64,000 nt of DNA, taken from contig NC_134454.1 in assembly GCF_030867145.1 (NCBI RefSeq), positions 50,527,830 to 50,591,829 of the forward strand, written 5' to 3'. The notes beneath the pieces were generated by a model. That model did no database searches, was not told the DNA's origin, and saw only the letters and a list, made by a program, of their open reading frames with translations. Shown piece after piece: positions 60,001 through 64,000 of the stretch. The position numbers were made by a program, and so were the translations under genes. This DNA comes from Opisthocomus hoazin. Taxonomy: Eukaryota > Chordata > Aves > Opisthocomiformes > Opisthocomidae. The number at the start of each line of letters is the position of its first letter. Position 1 is the first letter of the stretch.

Positions 60001-61056
60001 CACAAGTCATCCCATTTTTGTCTCAGGAAGTAAGTAAAACTGTTCAGCTGTTAAAGTGCAATTATGTTGCTTTCCTGTTTGCAAATTAGCTAGTTTTAAG
60101 ATGTAAATTTTATCACAATACACGAGTGTAAGGAACATCTGTTATAGCTGAAGTGTGCAAACCCCCTGCTAATTTGGTCTAACAAATCTGAGTTCAAACT
60201 AGTGACAATGGCTCAGCCTCATTCATTGCCTGAGGAGAGTGGGAGTCTGTAAGATACTATCAATGCAACCAAGTGCTTTCCTTTCTAATAATGGTGATTG
60301 CTTGCTTGATATTTGGTTGTCAAATGTGAATCTAGTGAAATAAGCATGCTTATCTTGTCTACATAATTTGTATCAATTTTAGTGTAAAAGGTGAGTAGTT
60401 AGTTCAGATGCAAAGCATTGTTCAAGTTTACAAACCTGCATCTGGTCTGAATGACTGCAATTGTAGTGTATGGTGGGCAGCTGCTGTTACATTTTGAAGC
60501 CTGCTATTTTGGATATGCCTTTTCAAACTCTACAATTTACAAAGAGTGTTTCTAATTTGTGTTGAGTTCAGTGAAGCACTCTTCCCTGTTTGAAATTTCA
60601 GTAGGTTTTCTGTGTGGGCACAGAGTATATAAATGTTAAAATAGACACTGGTGTGAAGTTGACGTTGTCATCCTGTCAACTCAATTAGAAACTGATTATT
60701 CATTTGCCAGAGAACTAATACTGAAGTGGCACGGGGCAAGAGGTGAGCTGGCTGCCTTCAGGGTTCTTGTTTGCTTTTGAACAGGTGAGAAATAGGGCAC
60801 TGTTACCTTTTACTTGTGTATGATGTCTTGCAGTAGGTAGCCTGGGCTTCTGCAGACAAACCAGTTACTCAGATGCTTGTGGTCCTGGTTTGATTTGGTG
60901 TGGTCAATGCCTTAACACAAATTCCTCCCCATACCCTTCTTCTTTTAATAGCATCAGCAGCAAGTGGCCCAAGCTGTAGAACGTGCCAAACAAGTGACCA
61001 TGGCTGAACTGAATGCCATCATCGGGGTACGTGGCCTTCCAGGTCTACCTCCTACA
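39056..61056 (+). CDS. TLE1: TLE1, Groucho-family transcriptional corepressor (5' part, exons 1-6)
   Basis: Spliced exons 1-6 encode the first 124 residues (134 with the longer exon 6). They start [20 protein letters not shown] and end with [16 protein letters not shown]. This is the N-terminal Q domain of Groucho/TLE proteins, a helical, glutamine-rich tetramerisation region that also binds TCF/LEF factors. The protein acts in the nucleus as a corepressor without DNA-binding activity of its own. I assign TLE1 rather than TLE2, TLE3 or TLE4 from MFPQSRHP, the AAGQ insertion and [21 protein letters not shown]. All introns are GT-AG and phases match. The start has G at -3 and an in-frame TGA at 38984 upstream. 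The later GP, CcN, SP and WD40 regions lie beyond the window. Confidence 0.97.
39080..39559 (+). other. TLE1: TLE1 intron 1 (480 bp)
   Basis: A very GC-rich intron, GTAAGT...CGCCAG, with long G and C homopolymers. It contains a candidate 15-nt microexon at 39374-39388, listed separately. Confidence 0.93.
39374..39388 (+). CDS. TLE1: Candidate in-frame microexon in TLE1 intron 1
   Basis: Fifteen bases, ATG AGG GAC GGC AAG, sit between a strong acceptor (a C-rich tract of about 25 nt ending CTGCAG at 39373) and a good donor (GTGGGT at 39389). Both flanking introns are phase 0, so inclusion would insert MRDGK between Pro8 and Thr9 without a frameshift. Used as an alternative first exon, its ATG would also read in frame into exon 2. 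I know of no annotated TLE1 exon here. Chance acceptor-donor pairs are common in GC-rich introns, so this stays speculative. Confidence 0.25.
39560..39660 (+). CDS. TLE1: TLE1 coding exon 2
   Basis: 101 nt encoding [20 protein letters not shown] and then [13 protein letters not shown], plus two bases of a split serine codon (AG|C). Acceptor CCAG at 39556-39559, donor GTGAGC at 39661. This begins the helical part of the Q domain; the [15 protein letters not shown] motif is nearly invariant across Groucho/TLE proteins. Confidence 0.97.
39661..41152 (+). other. TLE1: TLE1 intron 2 (1492 bp)
   Basis: GTGAGC...TTGTAG. Its first 700 bp are GC-rich and belong to the CpG island, including a run of 14 G near 39737-39750. 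The rest is AT-rich. I see no additional exon. Confidence 0.9.
41153..41216 (+). CDS. TLE1: TLE1 coding exon 3
   Basis: 64 nt: one base completing the split serine, then [20 protein letters not shown] and a final Met. Acceptor TTTTGTAG, donor GTAAGT. A charged helical segment of the Q domain, fully matching the family consensus. Confidence 0.97.
41217..41309 (+). other. TLE1: TLE1 intron 3 (93 bp)
   Basis: A very short intron, GTAAGT...TTGCAG, with T-rich sequence before the acceptor. Its length is close to the practical lower limit for vertebrate introns, so exons 3 and 4 are probably defined across the intron. Confidence 0.95.
41310..41354 (+). CDS. TLE1: TLE1 coding exon 4
   Basis: 45 nt encoding [15 protein letters not shown], phase 0 at both ends. 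Acceptor TTTGCAG, donor GTAAGG. This motif is almost invariant from flies to mammals. Skipping this exon would remove 15 residues in frame. Confidence 0.97.
41457..41921 (-). other. Unassigned 155-codon open frame in intron 4
   Basis: An unusually long open frame for AT-rich intronic DNA. The opposite strand is also partly open at 41704-41913 (69 codons, with a hydrophilic [19 protein letters not shown] tail). Neither translation resembles a family I know, and no splice sites or poly(A) context support expression. It could be a decayed retrocopy or chance. Confidence 0.15.
46560..46890 (-). mobile_element. Decayed CR1 LINE fragment, minus orientation
   Basis: The + strand reads as a degraded complement of a CR1 3' region: gcaacactttccagtggttt for the gcaacctgttccagtg block, a gaagaattttttcctt block, an ccattacctgccttttgtcc block, then cctcttcttgaaactaaaca and tgatcatcttactggtttca. 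The order matches CR1, but divergence is high, so this is an old insertion without coding capacity. Confidence 0.6.
47130..47900 (-). mobile_element. Decayed CR1-like LINE fragment, minus orientation
   Basis: Degraded CR1-type blocks occur in the expected order: tcatggcccctagttttcag, ctagaactacatgcagttct, tctctttgcagttcttcagcc and actccaccagtgacctgttc. The last two correspond to the complement of upstream reverse-transcriptase-region sequence. It may be a separate, older copy from the fragment at 46.56-46.89 kb. Confidence 0.5.
49670..50335 (-). mobile_element. Decayed CR1 LINE fragment, minus orientation
   Basis: It begins with a remnant of the tail and 3' UTR (gaatcacagcactagaaaag). It later shows ctgaagtacagtgcccgaaa, gtgcagtactccagaggacg, cagccttttttgcaccagca and tatgttcaacttatgatccg, which match the order of the CR1 reverse-complement consensus at low identity. 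An old, non-functional insertion. Confidence 0.6.
52491..52617. repeat. 11-bp minisatellite (CTGCTCTCCGT)n, 11 copies plus 6 bp
   Basis: Eleven perfect tandem copies (52491-52611) and a partial twelfth, preceded by a short (GCTCT)n tract at 52471-52490. The absence of mismatches implies recent expansion or homogenisation. Because 11 is not a multiple of 3, each strand reads through all three frames as an 11-residue repeat without stops, giving spurious open frames on both strands. Confidence 0.97.
54170..54420. promoter_or_regulatory. TLE1: Candidate intronic enhancer block in TLE1 intron 4
   Basis: A non-repetitive, motif-dense segment. It has AATATGGCGGTAA (YY1-like, about 54185), TTTGATTGGC (about 54251), AGATAAGATA (GATA-type, about 54303), CCAATTACCC (about 54315) and GTTGTCATGGAGAT (an imperfect RFX X-box, about 54349). 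Enhancer activity and conservation are untested. Confidence 0.3.
56430..56780. promoter_or_regulatory. TLE1: Candidate intronic enhancer block in TLE1 intron 4
   Basis: A stretch without simple repeats, rich in TTTGCAAATAAA, GACAATCATTACAACA, AACAATTAAG and GCAATTAGTCATG words (SOX-, POU-, homeodomain- and AP-1-like). It looks like a vertebrate conserved element, but it needs alignment to show this. Confidence 0.27.
57000..57042. repeat. Alternating purine-pyrimidine stretch
   Basis: atatatacacacacgtgcgcgtatacac: a short TA/CA/CG alternating run that could adopt Z-DNA. It is minor, with no gene-linked evidence. Confidence 0.6.
59967..60029 (+). CDS. TLE1: TLE1 coding exon 5
   Basis: 63 nt encoding [20 protein letters not shown] and a final Glu, phase 0 at both ends. 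Acceptor CTATAG, donor GTAAGT. The Thr-Glu-Ile-Ala-Lys start and [10 protein letters not shown] separate TLE1 from TLE4/TLE2 (AEIVKRL) and TLE3 (NTILAQIMPF). Confidence 0.97.
60030..60951 (+). other. TLE1: TLE1 intron 5 (922 bp)
   Basis: GTAAGT...AATAG, with a C/T-rich tract before the acceptor. I see nothing else in it. Confidence 0.93.
60952..61026 (+). CDS. TLE1: TLE1 coding exon 6 (short form)
   Basis: 75 nt encoding [20 protein letters not shown] and then NAIIG, phase 0, ending at donor GTACGT (61027). This closes the helical Q domain before the Gln/Pro-rich stretch encoded by exon 7, which is outside the window. Confidence 0.96.
61027..61056 (+). CDS. TLE1: Alternative 3' extension of TLE1 exon 6 (+10 residues)
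   Basis: If the first donor (GTACGT at 61027) is bypassed, the frame stays open as [10 protein letters not shown] and ends at a second donor, GTGTGT (61057), exactly 30 nt downstream and in the same phase. A VRGLP-type peptide at this position is present in some TLE-family isoforms, to my knowledge. That supports real alternative 5' splice-site use at the boundary between the Q and GP domains. Confidence 0.75.
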
Positions 61057-64000
61057 GTGTGTATAACTTGCTTTCATATCTTACTGCTTTGCTATTTTTA
61101 AAATAAGCTTAATGTTATGATATTGTAATGCTGTTTTGATGCCTGGTGTTGCTGAAGTGTTTGCCTTGCTTTACACAGATTTTAGCAGGGATAAAGTTTA
61201 TAGTTTACTTTGTCAGAGCATCATTTTGTGCAGCAGTGCTGGGTGTAACAAAACTTTTCCTGCAAGAAATATAGTGATTAGAAGAGTTGCTTGTTTATTT
61301 GTAGGTATTGTATATCAGTTGATGTAGTTACCTTTGCCTCATGCTTTTTGTGACACTTGAGTTCTTGGAGCCTGTACAACTATTCATTCTTCTTTCTGTC
61401 CCTTTTTTTGTGAATCTTTCATGAATTTTAAATTAGCAAGCTACTGAAAAGAAACTTCACTTGCTTTTGAAGTAGTATTAATTGTCTGACACAGTGTTCT
61501 AATAGCCTTTCACCAAGTCTGTGCTTCTAAATATGCTGAAATAAGTTAATACTACTTGCCTGTGACTGGTTGTCAATCACAAGTCATTTGCTTTGTATTA
61601 ATGAACTTTCTGAACTGTACATTCCTTCCACTGCATGAGTTCATTTCCCCTGCCACTAAGTCTAGAATATTTCTCATGTTTTCTGCCCTTCCAGACTAAG
61701 TAAAAGAAGTAGCCGAAACAAGAACCTGTCCTTTCTGATTTTATTCATATGTGAGCGCCTTGAGCAGATTCAAATTACTCATTTATCAATTTATGTTAAT
61801 TGCTTGTGAGAAGATGCCCTGCTGGTCTTTACAGTTCCCTCAGACACTTTGTAATGATAATTAGACATGCTGCTGTACGGATTAACAGTGCCATAGTCCA
61901 ATGACGTCTACAGACAATGGAACCAGTTAATCCATCTGTGCTTAAAATTACATCCCAACTGGAGATAGGAAAAAAAAGGAGCGAGGGAGGATTAAAAGAA
62001 TGAGCCTCAGCTTGAAAACTCTCCTTTCATCAGTTTCTCAATTGCAGATCTGCAGTTGGTTTGCCTGTGGTAAGCTATTGGCAGTCAATTAGGTGAAATA
62101 AACTGGGAGGGTGACCTTCATTTCCTTTTAATAGCTTTTCCTCCCTGAAATGGGGAGCTTCAGTGGATTTTCAGCTTAAATTTTATTCAAGCTGCTTTAT
62201 TACACTTGACAGATCAGCTTTGCATAAACATACCCCCCCTTCAAATCTGCGCTGTTTTTTTCCTTTCATATCAAATTTTGGCTGTTACTTAGTTGATTTG
62301 CTAATAACATGCTAGAAACCCACACAATTACATCTCTATTTGTCACAATCTCCTCTATGCTTTGCTTGTGTAATGAATTACTTTATGAATACCTGATCTG
62401 ATCCTGAAATACAGCACGTGTACATTTGTGGTATTTGATTAGCAAAGATTAGAGAACTGTACTTTTGCATCTTTTAAAATGAATTACTACTTTGGGATGA
62501 AAACAGAATGGAAAGCCCTTTTTAATGAACTAGTGTTAAAGAATATTTTATACTGTACATGGGAATAAGTATTAAAAAATATTTTGAAACGTTCTTAGCC
62601 AAAACAAATTTTGCTATCTGAAGCATGTCACGTACGTCTTTTGAAAGTCTGCAGAATATAGTCATTTAAAGCCATAGGATCTGCAAGTACCACATGCAGT
62701 TAAGAAATTTTTTGTAGAGGAAAGCTCTTTGGAAGCAGGAATAGAAGCCTCTACCTTCTCAGTTTTTAAATTTTCTAAGATTCGCTGGAAGAGATACTTT
62801 GCTGTGTCTTCTGAAAGGCTTCTGAATGATGCCATACAAATCCAAAACTGTGAATGAGAAAATGAACACGTTTGGCACAGGGTTTCTTTGACCATGTAGA
62901 TGCTTGCGTATACGTAATGCTAAAATTAGATGTATGTCGGAGTGGTCTTTTGCAGTCTTACATGATCAGTAATTACCTTGTGCTGCATAATAAGTTTCAT
63001 GCTCTGACATATGCTTGATTTTGTTTGAAAGGGATGGTGTGCATCCTGGAAAACCTGAATAGCATAAAATTGAGTTGACAATTCAGTGGACCTTTGCTCC
63101 CCCTCACTGAGCACACAGCGTGTCAAGCCCTCTCCCCAGAGGGGAGGACACATCAGAAGCCTGTCTGTTCCTACAAGCGGCAGCTGCACCGGGAGTGGGC
63201 ATGGCCCAGTTTGATAGCAGCTGTCAGTATTGTTCAGGGACCCAACTTAGTGTAAAGAACAATGGAAGGGCCGTGCTGTTAAAGTGCAGTGTCTTTCAAG
63301 ATAAGAAAAGAAATAGTGATTTAACGGTTTAGACATCTATTATGAGCATGAAAGATCATGAAGCTTCTTTTCAGAATGCAGATAGGCTGGAGCAGTCTGT
63401 AACAGTGGAAGATGCAATCGAGTAGCCTGTGGTGTCGTGCTACTGAGGATACTTATGCACAATAAATTTTGAGGATAGGAGGGAAGTTTAGTTTTCCTAG
63501 CTGATGTTCACTTGCATAGTGCCTCTTGCTTAGCTAAAATCTGCTTTTTTGTCGAGGTTTGACTCTTTCCCCCTTGTTGCTTTCTCTCTTAAGGGGCCAT
63601 TGTTTCCTGACACTAGATGATTAAGGTTACCTATTGGCTTGCCTGAGTTAAGGCAGTTCCTATTGCTGCTGGGCCATATGTGATTTCTGGAAGGGAACAA
63701 AGCCTAGAATTACTGGGAACAACTTTGAAATGCAAGGTGATTTCGAACTACCTTTATTTTAGACTTTTTTTATTTCTGGGTGGAAAAGTGGAAGCCTGTT
63801 AAGAGGACAGAGTGTGAGGATAGGGACTTGTAGTCTCATGGGACTGAGATTTTCCAGAGAATTTACCTACAAAGACAAAAGCCAGGCTTTAGAATAGGTG
63901 TGTATTAAGCATGTACAAAAGAATGAATGGACACATTTTAAAAAAAAAGTAGTATCGTTGGACTCAGTGAGCTTGTAAGCAGTGCTAATCCTCTGTGTTG
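61057..64000 (+). other. TLE1: TLE1 intron 6, 5' part (continues beyond window)
   Basis: No sequence encoding the expected exon 7 (QQ-rich, then AQHLSHGHG) is visible before the window ends, so the next exon lies beyond 64000. The intron contains an enhancer-like block at about 61.74-62.48 kb. Elsewhere only short unmatched frames occur, such as those near 62.7-63.3 kb. Confidence 0.85.
61740..62480. promoter_or_regulatory. TLE1: Candidate intronic enhancer / conserved element in TLE1 intron 6
   Basis: About 740 bp of repeat-free sequence with many factor-type cores: TAATGATAATTAG (61852-61864, paired homeodomain), TGACGTC (61902-61908, CREB/ATF), ACAATGG (61914-61920, SOX), several further AATTA and CAATTA cores, and a CACGTG E-box near 62416. 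Of all blocks in the window, this one looks most like a long vertebrate conserved non-coding element. Function is inferred. Confidence 0.4.

Noticed and set aside
39056-61026. Assignment to TLE4, TLE3 or TLE2
   Set aside because: The N-terminus MFPQSRHP, the AAGQ insertion and [17 protein letters not shown] fit TLE1; the paralogues differ at these positions.
61057-64000. TLE1 exon 7 within the window
   Set aside because: No sequence encoding the expected QQ-rich and AQHLSHGHG segment was found in any forward frame.

Overview
This is vertebrate nuclear DNA, almost certainly avian. Three things show it: exons with consensus GT-AG introns, a CR1 LINE of the avian type near 16.3-16.9 kb (with older CR1 relics in the large intron), and two solo LTRs of an endogenous retrovirus family common in birds at 6.5-7.8 kb. 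Nothing prokaryotic is present: no operons, CRISPR array or phage genes.

The only protein-coding gene I can support is the 5' part of TLE1, a Groucho-family transcriptional corepressor, on the + strand. Six coding exons (39056-39079, 39560-39660, 41153-41216, 41310-41354, 59967-60029, 60952-61026) join in frame to give the first 124 residues. These form the N-terminal glutamine-rich (Q) tetramerisation domain. The window ends inside intron 6, so the GP, CcN, SP and WD40 regions lie beyond it. TLE1 is expected to be Z-linked in birds, because human 9q is syntenic with chicken Z; that placement is inference.

Layout: 1-36.9 kb is gene-free, AT-rich upstream DNA holding the two solo LTRs, one young CR1, a (CCCCT)n array, a 330-bp polypurine tract, some hairpins, and several blocks that look like conserved regulatory elements (about 1.2-1.56, 33.8-34.1 and 34.5-34.7 kb). 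A strong CpG island (about 36.95-40.35 kb) contains the TATA-less promoter region, with three inverted CCAAT boxes, GC boxes and a TCF/LEF-like site, a GC-rich probable 5' leader with several upstream ORFs, and exons 1-2. Introns 2 and 3 are short. Intron 4 is 18.6 kb and holds decayed CR1 copies, an 11-bp minisatellite and enhancer-like blocks. Intron 5 is 0.9 kb. Intron 6 starts at tandem alternative donors and holds another enhancer-like block at about 61.74-62.48 kb.

No previously undescribed multi-gene system is visible. The observations most worth checking are a candidate 15-nt in-frame microexon in intron 1 (39374-39388), tandem in-frame 5' splice sites at exon 6 that add ten residues, an upstream AUG placed in the loop of a GC hairpin 136 nt before the TLE1 start, and the TCF/LEF- and homeodomain-motif clusters upstream of a gene that is itself a TCF/LEF corepressor.
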